Notes under the pieces: generated by a model
The model's input: the letters and a program-made list of their open reading frames with translations, nothing else
Told to the model about the DNA's origin: nothing
The model's database searches: none
Part shown: positions 28,041 to 40,945 of the stretch, piece after piece
Numbering within the stretch: position 1 is the stretch's first letter
How the letters are laid out: every line of letters starts with the position of its first letter
Translations under genes and position numbers: made by a program
Source of the DNA: Sinohyriopsis cumingii
Taxonomy: Eukaryota > Mollusca > Bivalvia > Unionida > Unionidae
Reading direction: 5' to 3'
NCBI GenBank assembly: GCA_028554795.2
Contig: CM068841.1
Span: 23,369,308 to 23,433,307 of the forward strand
DNA: 64,000 nucleotides

Positions 28041-29090
28041 GCTGCAATATCAACCACAACTAATGATGTTTTGTTATCCTTGTGGTTTTTGGTATCTTGT
28101 GATGTCTGCACATGTAGCATGATGCTGGTTTTTGCTGTTGTTCCAGCAGAAAACGTCATGCGTAGGCAGATCAGAGCTGGCCTCTTCGTGCTCGTTGGCT
28201 ACGTAAGTTTTTGTTTGCATTGCATTTGTTTGGCATCTTTATCTTAATATCGACAACGCTGCCTATCGTCATTATGTCGCTCGACATAAGAAGTTTTTCG
28301 CTATACTACGCATATGCGCTAACTTTAAAGCCCCAATTCCTCCATTACGTGCATAAAGTCGTATATGCCAAATCATCTGCATAATACTGAATTTTGAAAG
28401 ATATTGGCTCTAAACATTGTTGAGTTTCATTAAACAGATAATATCGACGTTTCGTGACATTAAAATTATATAATTTTCCCCCCGAACTGAGAAACACGGC
28501 CATTTGTCACATGCGTACGAATTAATCCGATGTTGAGCAGCGACATCCGTGGGTTAACCGATTTCAGTCGAAAGCTGGAACACAAGATGTGATGACATCA
28601 CCATTGTAAACAAAAGATAATAGCACGCTCTGTCGGCTAGTCTTCTACCCAAGTTCGCCCTTCAAATTATTTCAGTATCTCAGCTGATCACCAATATTCA
28701 ACAGTCTTATTTTATGCACGCTTTTTGTTCTCAGGTCATCTTAAAAAGAACGGGAATGTCTATTTTCATTCCCTATAGAATCAATATGTACTCCATGTGC
28801 TGATGTTGTTATTATTAGATTAGTCACTAACATAATTTGCCGAATGTATCACATGACTACTTTGTGAGCACTCCGAATAAAGAACTGACGTCTCTTTGAC
28901 TAAATTAAGAGGTGGCATCTCGTAACTCTAAACTGAATATTTGAACGTTGTTCAAACCTAACATCCTGATTATTGCAAGGAACGGTTCATGAGATAGCCC
29001 TTTTAATAAATCACTTCCTTCCTTCCAAACTTTAGTTACAATGGAAGAATGGTGAAATTTATAACAAAAGGCGGCATTTGGGCTATCAGC
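28041..29090. other. AT-rich host DNA, nothing recognised
   Basis: Short ORFs only, without motifs. No repeat shared with other parts of the window was noticed. Confidence 0.5.
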
Positions 29091-29099
29091 TCTGTTTCA

Positions 29100-29725
29100 G
29101 ATGGTACGTAATAACTGATGAGTGGGATCATGTAAGGTTATGTGTCAGATGGGACCATGGAAAACTCTGTGTCATGTGGGATCATGTACAACTATGTCAG
29201 ATGAGATCACGTAAAGCTCTGTGTCAGGTGGGATCGTGTAAGGCTCTGTGTGAGATGGGATCATGTAAAGCTCTGTGTCAGATGGAATCATGTAAATTTC
29301 TGTGTCAGATGGGATCATGTAAAGCTCTCCGTCAGATGGGATGAAGTAAAGCTCTGTTTCAGGTGGGAAAATGCAAAACTCTATGTTAGATGGGACCAAG
29401 TAAAGCCTTGTGTCAGGTGAGATCATGTAAATCTGTGTCAGATGAGATCAAGTAAAACTCTGTATCAGGTGGAAGCGTATAATGCTTATTGTCAGATGGG
29501 ATAATGTAAAGATCTGTGTCAGGTGGGATCATGTACAACCCTGTCAGATGGGATCAAGTAAAGCTCTGTGTCAGGTGGGATCATGTAAATCTCTGTCAGA
29601 TGAGATCAAGTAACGCTCATTGTCAGATGGGATAATGTAAAGATCTGTGTCAGGTGGGATAATGTTAAATATATGCTAGAAGGGATGAAGAACATCTCTG
29701 TGTCAGATGGGATCATGTCACGCTC
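29100..29725 (+). repeat. Minisatellite, about 27-bp units
   Basis: More than twenty imperfect units of 'gtgtcagatgggatcatgta' plus 'aagctct'. ORFs on both strands simply translate the unit. Confidence 0.9.
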
Positions 29726-29996
29726 GCCTCCAATGGTAAATTGCTTCTTGCTGCTGCCGCATCCGACTAAGTCCCGGTACTTATTTAACAGCTCAGAGGT
29801 TATCTCTGCCCGTATCTTCGAAATTTCCAAGAAATTGTTTTGTACTTTAAAGACCATTTCTGATCCAACTATCGAGTTAAGCGTGTAGATTTATTTGTGC
29901 GTCCAGGATTGAACGTTAGAACGTAATCAATGAGATGCCCTGCCTATGCTCCGGTAGAATCTTTTGTTACCTTTCCATTATAAATACGCAAATACA

Positions 29997-30665
29997 TTGT
30001 AGCGATATAATTAAATTTGTTTTAAATCTAAGTTACATATCCAAATCACACACACACACACACACACACACTATTGTATCAAATGGGCTCAATGTCCGAA
30101 AAGTTTAAACTTGCGAAGAACTTCGGAATTTAAAATAATATTTGATTGTAAATGCAGTTGTCCTTTGATTCTGTAAAGGGTTGTATATGATGCCTACAGT
30201 TTGTATTTGGTTTTGAAAATTTACGAGAATCTCAAAGTAAATGAAAACTAAGCACGAACATAATTATTTTCATTTTTACAGGATAAAATGAATCCGTGAT
30301 GTTCAATTGTATATTGTCTTTATGTTTCGCTTCGCTCTTAGTTTCAATTTACATATAGACTATATATGTAGACATGTTCTGATTGTCCATGGTGTACCAT
30401 TGTCTACCTGCCTCAATCTGTTGGTCAAACGGTGGGTTGTAATTGAATGTTGAAGCTATTTATATAAATGTGAATTAATTGGCCGCAGTGCAGCGTTTGT
30501 TTTTAATCTCCATGTTTTATTAAGTACTATTTTTGTCCTTTCTTTTAGTACAAATCGTCAATGTCGACATGTAAATACGTGAATTGTCAGAAGAAAGACA
30601 ATTATTTTTAAAACCAGCGACGAAGACTTGTCCTGTCATGGAACAACCATGCTATGTTTTAGGAT
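29997..30665 (+). repeat. Dispersed repeat R2, copy 1
   Basis: Aligns over about 670 bp with 36988-37683, from 'gtagcgatat.attaaatttg' and a (CA)n tract to 'aaaaccagcgacgaagactt' and 'gaacaaccatg'. The first 75 bp equal the 3' tail of the tRNA-SINE at 36748. Confidence 0.85.
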
Positions 30666-31855
30666 CTAAAGCGAACTATATTTGCATTCGTATTAAGTCC
30701 ACGTACCTGCTGTATCACATCATTATCATCAAATAATAACTCTAGAGTTTTAGTTGATTCTAAATAAAGGCTTATAGAACTAGAACACAGTATTTATCTG
30801 TCTGTGATCTATTCTAATGTTGATTTTCCCTTGCACGTGTTTAATGTGAACCGTCAAGTAAATTAGTATCTTTCCCGCACAAACCCACTCGCCAACTAAT
30901 ATTAGTCCCATTTTGTTCCCATGGTCCCCGTCCTTCCCGTGGGTAAATTAGTTCAGAGCATGCTCAAGTGACGATTCTAACTCTCAATAGATTAATTCCT
31001 AGGTTTGGATGGCAAGTCTCTGGACTTTTTTGGAATACTGGCTAAATATGTATGTTACAAAACTCTATGTACTACACGTTCGGGATTTTACTACTGTCAA
31101 CATTAAATTTTATCTCATTAAGCTGTAGCATCCATCATGCAGCGAAAGCCGATTTTCGGCAAATAAGTAATGTCCAACGCAGTCTTAAAATCACAACACC
31201 AGCAGTCGGCCTAGGATGCAAATGGTTTTCATTGTTTTGCAAGTATAGCCGTTATGGCTTCTTAATACGCAATGTGACTTAAATAGAACATTTGTAACTA
31301 GCATTTCTGTAGGTTTCGCATTGTATTCATTTAACAAAAAAGGAAACAACACAATCCAATGCTACACTCACCTAAATTAGAGAGAGTTCTTTTCAATGAC
31401 TGGCAAATAGTTACAGAGTACAGACAATTTTTGAATATATATCATAGGCTCGCATTGAGTTAATAGATCTCGACCAATAGCAAGCGTCTCGATATTTATA
31501 AATCAGAGCTCTTTTATTTTTGTAAACCAGAGATTCATTTCAAAATGCTGCGTAGCTGTCCATAATACTATTAGTATACCTTATTGTGGGTATCAAAGTC
31601 CGTACATTTGCAAATATTAATTTTAGTCAGTGTATGAATTCGTGTTTATTCCTCTCGTTGTGATTGGGCGCAGTTATCTTGGGTCGTTATATTTGCAGTT
31701 CATAGAAATTACGTTCCACGAAAACTGGTCCCACCGGAAGAATAGTTAATTCAGTAAAATTGTTCCCGACTGGATATATGGAAACTTCTTAACACTTGCT
31801 CAAGGTTTTGCAGTCATACTAAAAATATTTTGCAGACTCGTGTTATATGTACTAA

Positions 31856-31861
<6 letters not shown>

Positions 31862-31902
<41 letters not shown>
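31862..31902. repeat. (GA)n microsatellite
   Basis: About 40 bp of uninterrupted ga. Confidence 0.95.
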
Positions 31903-31905
<3 letters not shown>

Positions 31906-32497
31906 TGCTATTGAATTTTTAGAAAATGCATTCCAATCTTTTGAGAATTTCATAAATGACATTTCTTACGATCTGCCCATACATTTACGACGAGGTCAAA
32001 GACTCTCATGGCAGCGATTAGGTGTTACCGTGGTGAGGTGGCGGGGTGAACGACGAATTACACCCCTTGCAATATATAAACAACACATGACAACTTCGGA
32101 AGATAAGAGTTTGTGTTTTTATTTATTGTTTTATCAGAACACATTGACATCCAGAATATAGTAACTGATTGCATAGCTGACCTCTACGAAATTTTACATC
32201 GTCTTCAGCTGCCATGCCTATAATTAGTTTATGGCAAAGTGACCGTGACCTACACAGTCTTGGAAATTGTGACAGGACAGCAGTACATAAAACAATAAAG
32301 AACATTTACTTCTGTGACATAAAACAGAGGAAACATAATGAGTTGATAAAAACCATTAATTGCTAATAAATCTATTTCTAAATATGTAATTATTGTCTAC
32401 CACAGAAGCAAGTTTTTTCCTGGATGCAAATCAGTGATAGTCAGTACGCCGGGAGTGACAGTTCGTATAGCTATAATTACAAACGATTTTCATGCAT

Positions 32498-32499
<2 letters not shown>

Positions 32500-32579
<80 letters not shown>
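32500..32579. repeat. (TA)n microsatellite
   Basis: About 80 bp of uninterrupted ta. Confidence 0.95.
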
Positions 32580-32581
<2 letters not shown>

Positions 32582-34863
32582 CATAAACCCTGCTATTGAA
32601 ATACATTAAGCCCACTCATAAAATACGTACGGATTCAAGTGTACAATACTACTTTTAGATTCCAAACGTAACCTATCACAGAATAACTGTCTAGTCATAA
32701 ACATAGAACATTTACCATTCAATAAAAAGATTTCTTCCTAGTCTCAATCGCACTGACATGAAGCTACTTTTAGAGCATGACCTAAACCCAAATAATTACG
32801 TGTGTCATCAAAGTATAATATGAAGGTCACGATGACCTTTGCTTGTAAGGTTTAGTACTAACAGATATGCATCCAGTTATGAAGCCATGTAACTGTAAAA
32901 CGAGCAGTACGCATGATATTAACTTTATACACAAAATTACAGGAAATTCACTGAAACATTAAGTAGGAGTCAATAAAATCTCCAACTCAATAAAGGTGAA
33001 ATAATTATCAGGATCCTTCCCTTCGTCAAGTTCATGAGCCATGTTAGGAAAGTTAAGTTCAACTCTCCCACTATTTTCTCCAAAAAAAAAGAAAGAGAAA
33101 TGAATACGCGGAATATACGGTGGCTATAAGTTCTTTCTTGATCTGATATTACCATGTTTATCCATATACTGATATTATGTTTCATTTTGGAGTTTATATT
33201 GATACTGTCACATCAAAATTAAGTCTTTACCCGGTTTGATTCTGAAAAGTGTCAGCATTTCATATTTATACTCATTCATTGTTTTTAACAATATTAACAA
33301 GATCACTATTTAAAACGTTTGCTGTTTATTTTTTACAAAAAATATTACTCACAAGCAGAAGAAAACTAAGAAACTGAGGTTTGGTTAGCAATAGTCTTCA
33401 TGCGTAAAAATGCTATAATCCAAAGTGTCTCTAAATGAATTCACAACAATACCAAAATAGTGATTTATCCTAAAGTAGTATTGAACAGTTTGTAATATCA
33501 GTGTATAATTTAAATAAATACTGTCAAATAATACTTGAACACAGCTAAAATTGATTCCTCTAAATACTGGTGTTAAGATAGAAATGGAGAATTTAAGGTT
33601 ACTTCTCCAGCATGATGGTAATTTTCCCCATTTAATTCATAAACAAGACACTTTCTATAAACTTCAACGGGCAAAAGACCACTAAACGATGTTTATCTCC
33701 AAGTAATATTTTCCTGAATATATACTATAAAATGATAGACAAGACTTAGCTATGTAATACATTGTTTAGAAAAAATACATTAGTCAGGAGGACTCATCTC
33801 CTACCTTCAGTTGCTGACAAAAGTCAATCGCACAATACAAATCAAATATACATAACATGCAATCGTGCATATAATCCGATGCATAACGCAAATTAAACAG
33901 ACATAACTTCAGAAACTGACAACATATTTGCAATGTAGGGTTAAACGTTAAACAAAGGTAGGTTCATCGTCGTAGGTGAATCATAGCAATTACATGTTTT
34001 GGTTGAAAACGCGAAATATATCGATAAATTGAACATGTAATGCATCGAATTCTAAAGAAATATTTATATTTTTAATACAAACTTATCCGGAGGAAATAAG
34101 AGACAGTCTTCTTTCAGATGGACGACAAATGACAAATTATTCAGTCAATTCTTGTTGAAACAACATTTATTACAAAGGAATGTTAGTGTGATGTCTCAAA
34201 TTAAGTGATACATTGTGTTATTAATGTGGAATATTCGCGTTCCGACATCAAATTCCTCGTAAAAACACATGCATATTTTCTTACATATTGTTTTTTTCAA
34301 CGGCATATAATTCCTTGTGATTTTATTTTTATCTGGATTGTGCTTGATAATAGCATAAAATATTATATCGTTAACGAATGAGTTTTATACGTAAAAAATG
34401 TGTAATAATTACCGGTTTATATCCACATTATTTTCTGAACAGAGGGAGGTGAGTTTATTTACTAATAACTTAACATTTAAGCGACTCTTGCATATTAGGT
34501 GGATTCCATGATACACATATGCTACTCCCCCCCCCACGCCCGCTATCAACTGACCAATACTGTTAGTTGTAGTTGAAATTGTTGTTCTTGTTTTGGGTTT
34601 TTACGCCAGTTTTCAGTGCATGATATGCTATACATGGAGTTACGAACCCCTGTGTGAAAAACTGGCCAAATTTAGGCAGACGTGACCATTCCCCCACCCC
34701 ATTCCCTTTGGGAAGTTCATTCAATAAACTGAAGCCACAATGTTGATAGCAATAGTAAAAAAAAGTTTCAGAAGGAGGGGTAAGGTAAAATTCACATGAT
34801 CTCAGAAAATCAGTACAGAGAATACTGCTCAAGAAATTCATGGGCTTATTTGGACCAATTATT

Positions 34864-34946
34864 GTCACAAAACCTGACATGTTAGCGATTTGTCATATAA
34901 TTTTTTTTATATGAAAACACGCTAACATGTCAGTTTTTGTGCACAT
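34864..34946. repeat. Foldback / MITE-like inverted repeat
   Basis: Arms 'cacaaaacctgacatgttag' and 'ctaacatgtcagtttttgtg' pair with one mismatch around a ~30-bp AT-rich loop. Confidence 0.7.
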
Positions 34947-35814
34947 ACTATATGCAAAATGTACCGACCATGTGATAATGTCAGATATGAAGTATATAAA
35001 GAGCTTTATTCGGACTCCTCACTGTCACATTGGTTTGCCAACGATCAGACAAGGATCACGTTCTAAATTAAAGACATTGTTTTAAAAGCGATATATCCTT
35101 CTCTACGGTAAAATGGCTGGACAATAGCTAGTTTTTGCAGCAAGAGTTTACTGTATTACAAGGAATATTACATTTCCACCAAGCAATTCAGGAAGAAACA
35201 CCTTTATATACAGAAAGACTGAGGTTATATTCACCATACTGTTGTAAAGCACTGATCAAGTATTATCGCCCTCTAGCATTATGTAGATTTCAAATATTTT
35301 CATCTGAAAATACGGGAAATAATATAACAAATATTAAAAACGCAATCGTCAGTTTAATTTGTCAGTTGTTACTCTAGATCATGACCATTTAGGCTGCACG
35401 TGTCTTATTCCCACAAAGTAGAAAATCAAACAACACCCTTCTACCAGGGATAAAGACATACATATGGAACAAATTAAATCCCATTATTCTGTTAGTAATC
35501 AGAACCATGCTGTTTTATTCATACTAAACATCTTAAGTGTATTCCTGTACCAAATGTTTTCAAGATGAACTAATATTAACATAGTTCATGCCTAAACGGT
35601 AAAACGTTTACGTGTTTATAAGGAACGTTAACCTGGACGTATAGGCGGTAACGCACGAAGATGAAACCAAAATATCGAGTTTTGCTTTCCAGCTGCCTTC
35701 CGATATTCGAAACGGGGCCGTTTTTTGTTGAATTTTTATTGTTCACCTTCGTCGAAATGCGTCTGCTGGTTTTAGAAAAAGGTATTTGGGAAGATTGCGT
35801 GGCTCTTTCACGGG

Positions 35815-35898
35815 TCACACCTGACCTAATTTGAACGTACTGTTCATACCAGATATAATTTGAACGTACTGTTCACACCTGACCTAATTTGAATGTAC
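35815..35898 (+). repeat. 34-bp tandem repeat, about 2.5 units
   Basis: Unit built on 'acacctgacctaatttgaac' and 'gtactgttc'. Confidence 0.8.
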
Positions 35899-36175
35899 GA
35901 TGATCTACATTTCAAAGGATAAAAGTTATCGTTAGAGTAGACATTTGTCTCAAACATTCTTTGAAAATTCAAATTTGTTTTGACTTCTTAGCAGGAAAAT
36001 GCAAAATTGAAACATCAGTCTTATGAAAATCGATCTTAATCGCAGACATTTTAAACAAAGGCATGTGATCGTGTGAAACTGACCATAGTCTGTTATATAT
36101 TGTTAGAATAATACAGTTGACTGTTGTACAAACTGCTGCCACTTACTGAAGGGTATTACTGTTGTCAGGCAGCAT

Positions 36176-36304
<129 letters not shown>

Positions 36305-36747
36305 GGAACACTTTTTTGTTACGAGTCCAACTGACTGAACATGCATACATAAATTACGAAAATATAATTTTTTTTTGAAAATTGTATTGTTTAAACATAA
36401 ATGGTTAAATAAGTTTTAAACATAATACAAAGAAGATTATTCGGTCGTAGAGAATATTCATTCTTACAATATTATGGCTCAAAAAGTTTGCTGTTTATTC
36501 ATCAGCCGGTTTCTTCTTTCACCAGTATTTTTAACCTGCGTAAACCAACAGGGAAAACTGACATCAATACTTTCTTCTTTCATCACAGAAGTGAAACAAT
36601 TGCATAAGTCTAGCAATACATGTAATTGGTTATTTTTTATTTTATAAAAACTAACTTCAGTAATGGCACATTGTTTTTCAAAATAAATTTACTGCTGGTG
36701 ATTTATACCTTTCGTTCCATTCTGTATTTACACTATTCTAGAGGACT

Positions 36748-37035
36748 GCTCCGGAGATATATTGCTGAGAGCGTCCGCTTCAGATGCGGGAGGTTGTGGG
36801 TTCGATCCCTGGCCGAGCGGTACCAAAGACTTATAAAACTTGTACTAACGGATGTCTTGTAGATGCTCAGCATTAAGGGGTGTGTGTTAGGACTGGCTGG
36901 CCTGGTGTCTGGATAACGTGCCTGGGTGGAACATAATGCTACATGTGTCCGGCATGATACCCCAGTGCTAGACATCACTGCAGACATTGTAGCGATATGA
37001 TTAAATTTGTTTTAAAGTCACATTACAAATCCAAA

Positions 37036-37083
<48 letters not shown>
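36748..37083 (+). repeat. tRNA-derived SINE
   Basis: The head shows a tRNA-like A/B-box region (gagagcgtccgcttcagatg; ggttcgatccctggccgag), then a body and a 'gcagacattgtagcgatatg' tail ending in (CA)n. This resembles SINEs I know from bivalves and gastropods. Partial tails of the same type are at 29997 and 55436. Confidence 0.7.
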
Positions 37084-37085
<2 letters not shown>

Positions 37086-37683
37086 TTGTATCAACTGGGC
37101 TCAATATCCGATAAATTTAAACTTGCGAATAACTTTGGAATTCAAAATTAGATTTGATTATAAATGCAGTCGTCAGTTGATTCTGTAAAGGGTTGTGGAT
37201 GATGCTTACATTGTTAATGTTGCATTTGGTTTTCAGAAATTAAGAGAATCTCAAGATAAATTAAAACTAAGCACGAACTTAGTTATTTTCATTTTCACTT
37301 GATAAAATGAATCCGTGATGTTCAATTGTCTACTGTCTACATGTTTTGCTTCGCTCTTAGTTTCAATTTACATATAGACTATTTATTGTAATATGTTCTG
37401 ACTCTACATCGTATAACATTGTCTATCTGCCAAAATATATTGGTCAAACGGTGAGGTTTAATTCAATGTTGAAGCTATTTATGTAAATATAAATTAATTG
37501 GCAGCAGTAAACTGTTTGTTTTTAGTCTCCATGCTTTTTTAAGATACTATTTCTGTCTTTCGTTTTAGTACAGATATTCAGTGTTGACATGTAAAAGCTT
37601 GATTAGGCAGAAGTAAGACAGTTATTTTTAAAACCAGCGACGAAGACTTGTCCAGTCATGGAACAACCATGCCATGTTTTAGG
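36988..37683 (+). repeat. Dispersed repeat R2, copy 2
   Basis: See 29997-30665. Here the complete SINE precedes it and a LINE reverse-transcriptase relic follows, so R2 may be the non-coding part of a composite older insertion. Confidence 0.85.
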
Positions 37684-38400
37684 ACGATGTTACAACGTAT
37701 AGTGAGTTGGTAAGAAACGCTGCTCATATTGTTAGATCTCAGTGGATCGATCATTAAAGAAATTTACTTGCTGGAGATGTCCAGGCTACTACAGAGGCTG
37801 ATTGAGAACGTGATTAGTAATTGAAATTCTGAGAACCAATTACTACTGAAGCAATTATACGCATCATTAAAGCAGTTGCTTTGAAGAAGTCAAGCGGACA
37901 TGACGCTTTGGTAAACTAGATATTCAAAGAAACATACATGGAGATATCCTTTCTGATTCTGGCATATTTCAGAAGGAACGGAGCAAAAAACATTATGTAT
38001 CTGTTATATAAAGAAGGCTCTGTTCAAAATATCCAAAATTACAGAGGTATTTCGTTAACAGAGCCAATGCGAAAACGTTTTACAAAGGTATTGAACATCA
38101 TATTCAGTAAGTGAACTGATGATAACAATGTTATTATTAATGAGTCGCAAGTAAGCTTTCGCAAAAGATATTCCATAATAAAGAATATATTTATCTAGAA
38201 TCCATTACATGGAAGCTTTTGTCAAAATAGGCAGTATATTTGTTTTTAATCTTAAAGCTTTCGATACCAATTATCATGCAAAACTTTGGGTCTAGTCATG
38301 AAGAAAAGTGTTCATGGTAAGGTCATTTATATACTATGTATGCTGTTTGAAATCGTGTAATGAAATTTCTAAAACTTGTAGAGATTATTTTCCTGTCAAG
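37684..38400 (+). pseudogene. LINE reverse transcriptase relic
   Basis: Broken frames carry the order of non-LTR RT motifs: EPITTEAI..IIKA..LKKSSGHDAL, then NYRGISLT (RT motif 1), SQVSFRKRYS, a decayed 'FVFNLKAFDT'-like motif and GKVIYILCML. Many stops; an old copy. Confidence 0.7.
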
Positions 38401-38403
38401 TAG

Positions 38404-38407
<4 letters not shown>

Positions 38408-38448
<41 letters not shown>
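38408..38448. repeat. (GA)n microsatellite
   Basis: About 40 bp of ga. Confidence 0.95.
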
Positions 38449-38450
<2 letters not shown>

Positions 38451-39015
38451 TGTTGTATTCTTAGTCAAGTTTTATTGTTCTTATTCGTTAATGACCGTAT
38501 GACTCAGACCATGTGTCAGCATTTTCTCATTGCCCATACTGTAACACTGTCCACAGCTGAATTTGTCAAAAATTGTGTCTTCTTAGTTTTGTATTGATAG
38601 TTCAGAATATATGTGTAGACATGCCGTCATTGGTCCTGATTTTATAATGTCAATAGTCTCGATCGGTTTTGTCAATAACTGTGTGGGTGTTTTAGTCTGT
38701 ATTGATCGTACATTGTAACTGTATTTCGATGGAATATATAATATATTTGTGTCAATTAATGGCTCCTTTTTACATAGCAAAATTTCATAATTGAGATAAT
38801 TAATTCTACAATACTGTCCTCGATGCGCCACCGTTTGCTATAAATTTGCTGCTAGTAACTTTAATTCTTTCCAATTCAGTATATCGAGAACAATATCCTC
38901 TGTACGGAATTCCGTGATCAAGTCCTCTTAACAGGATTCTAGACCGATGTCCTCTGTAAGGGATTCCATACCCATGTTCGCGATATACAACTTTACTTTT
39001 GTGTGTGTGTGTGTA

Positions 39016-39055
<40 letters not shown>

Positions 39056-40500
39056 AGAGAGAGAGAGAGAATTTGTTTCTTTTACTAATATTTCCTGCGT
39101 GGCATCGTGACGTATATATCCAAAATCCTTATCTCCAGTGGAACGTGCCGGTGAAATGCCACTTAAAGAGAAATGTAGTTAATTGAACTTCGATTAACCG
39201 GACAGAGCCAACATGGCGCGACCCTGTGGCTACAGATTTTCAGTCAGTGCCTTGATTATGCAATTAATGCATATTATTCAATTGCCTGAGATATAAATAT
39301 TCCAAATGTATTGTCGAAATAAATAGTCACCCATGGCTACTTATTTTATTACCACAATTATCTAAGTGAAAAATACAATTATTTTGAAATAACATTTAAA
39401 AATAAAATTACAAAATAACGTTTTTAAAAAAATCTAAATAAAATAACATTTTGAATAATTTGACATTACATTTTCTATTTTAGAAAATATAATACAATTA
39501 ATATATTTTTAAAGTTAATAAAATTGTGCAATAAAAGTTTACATAAGTATTTCCATAAATAAAATTGTACCATAATTTCAATTTAGTAGCTACTATGAAA
39601 GCTTAGAAATATCGTCAGACCATTAAATGATTATCTGTTAAACCCCGCCATGACGAAAGGTAGACATAGCGACCTATATTGTGTCATTTTCCTTCTATAT
39701 GTCAGTCTTTCATACACTAGATTAGCGTCAGCTTTAAAGTTGTTACTTTGTGTTTAATTAAATACCATTTTATCCCACAGTCTTAGTTTTGAATAAGCGT
39801 ACATAACGCACTTATCTTTATCTCAATGCGTGACCACATTATGAAATTTTGCACACGGGATCGACATGTAAGCCACATCAAGCTTCTTGTATTATGTACT
39901 CCCGGCATAAAAGGTCGTGCATAATCAAAACAAAATACAGTAGACAAATGTAGGTACCAGTTCATGCACATACACTGATGTTAGGATCCAAAGTTAACTA
40001 TATTAAGCGCACTTACTCGCTGCATCACATGTGTATCTGAGTGCAATTATTTCTCGGATTTTACTGGTTGCAAACAATGAATCCATTCCCTTGGTGACCC
40101 TTGTATTTATACACGGATTAAAGATACGTGCATCAGTAACCAATGTCCTTCAAGTAACAAAGGAGTTCAATGACCAGTTAATGTACTTCTTAAAGAGTCG
40201 CGTTTCAATTAAGTAAGAGAGATGAAGTTCATTCCTATGATTTCATAGATTATTGGTAACAAAAGCCTTTGATATACATGTATTCCCTAGTTCTATGTAA
40301 TAGAAGCATGAATGTTTTAAAGAAATGACCCCCCCCCATTAAAACCCTCCAAACAAACAATCAAATTCCTGTTTAATTCATTGCAAAATCCGGAACTGTT
40401 GAAATAAGAGGTTTTTTTCTACTAGAAACATTCTTAATCAAATTCAGTACATACATGCTATGTATTAGAATGTTGTTGTCATGGGGCCAACATCATTTGT
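38449..40500. other. AT-rich host DNA, nothing recognised
   Basis: Contains a (TG)n(GA)n tract at 39001-39070 and very AT-rich DNA at 39290-39560. No supported gene. Confidence 0.5.
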
Positions 40501-40506
40501 AATTGG

Positions 40507-40752
40507 GGGGCCCGAGTGGCCGAGTGGTCTAAAGCGCTCTTCGTTACGGATCACTGCCATCTCACCTCTGTCTGCGGCGGTTCGAGTCTAAGATTCAGCC
40601 AATTGGGCATGTGAGAAAGCTTGCCAGTAGCTTCTCGTGGGTCGGTGGTTCTTTCCGGGGTTTTCCGGGTTCTTCCTCCACCATTAATACTGGCCGCCAT
40701 GTATAGCCTATCGTGCTGAAAAATGGCGTTAAACCCCACAACAACAACAATC
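40507..40752 (+). repeat. tRNA-derived SINE, conserved-core type
   Basis: tRNA-like head (gcccgagtggccgagtggtc, ggttcgagtc), then 'gtgggtcggtggttctttcc', 'gggttcttcctccaccatta', 'tggcgttaaacccc' and a short (acaa)n tail. The core is like that of SINEs shared among molluscs and other invertebrates. Confidence 0.75.
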
Positions 40753-40764
40753 ATTTGTAATTAC

Positions 40765-40945
40765 ATGATAGGCTATACATAGCGGCCTGTGTAACTCGTG
40801 CAGGAAGTACCCGGGAAGCTATCGGCAGGCTTTCTCAAGTACTCACACTGGCCGAGTTCGAGATTCGAACCCACGCAGACAGATGTGAGATGGCAATGAT
40901 CCGTATCGGTGAGCGATTTCGACCACTCGGCCGTTCGCTTCCCCG
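40765..40945 (-). repeat. Second SINE, inverted
   Basis: On the minus strand 'cgagtggtcgaaatcgctca', 'ggttcgaatctcgaactcgg' and 'aggctatacatagcggcc' reversed match the previous SINE. The two lie tail to tail. Confidence 0.65.

Larger units (their letters stand above)
30666..34860. other. AT-rich host DNA with microsatellites
   Basis: No supported gene. Contains (GA)n at 31862-31902 and (TA)n at 32500-32579. Short ORFs here lack motifs. Confidence 0.5.

Noticed and set aside
29078-29426. ORFs in the 29-kb region on both strands
   Set aside because: Translations of the 27-bp minisatellite.
34563-34880. 105-codon minus ORF next to a foldback
   Set aside because: No recognisable domain and it runs into the inverted repeat.
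40507-40590. Functional tRNA gene
   Set aside because: The tRNA-like head lacks a closed cloverleaf and is followed by a SINE body and tail.
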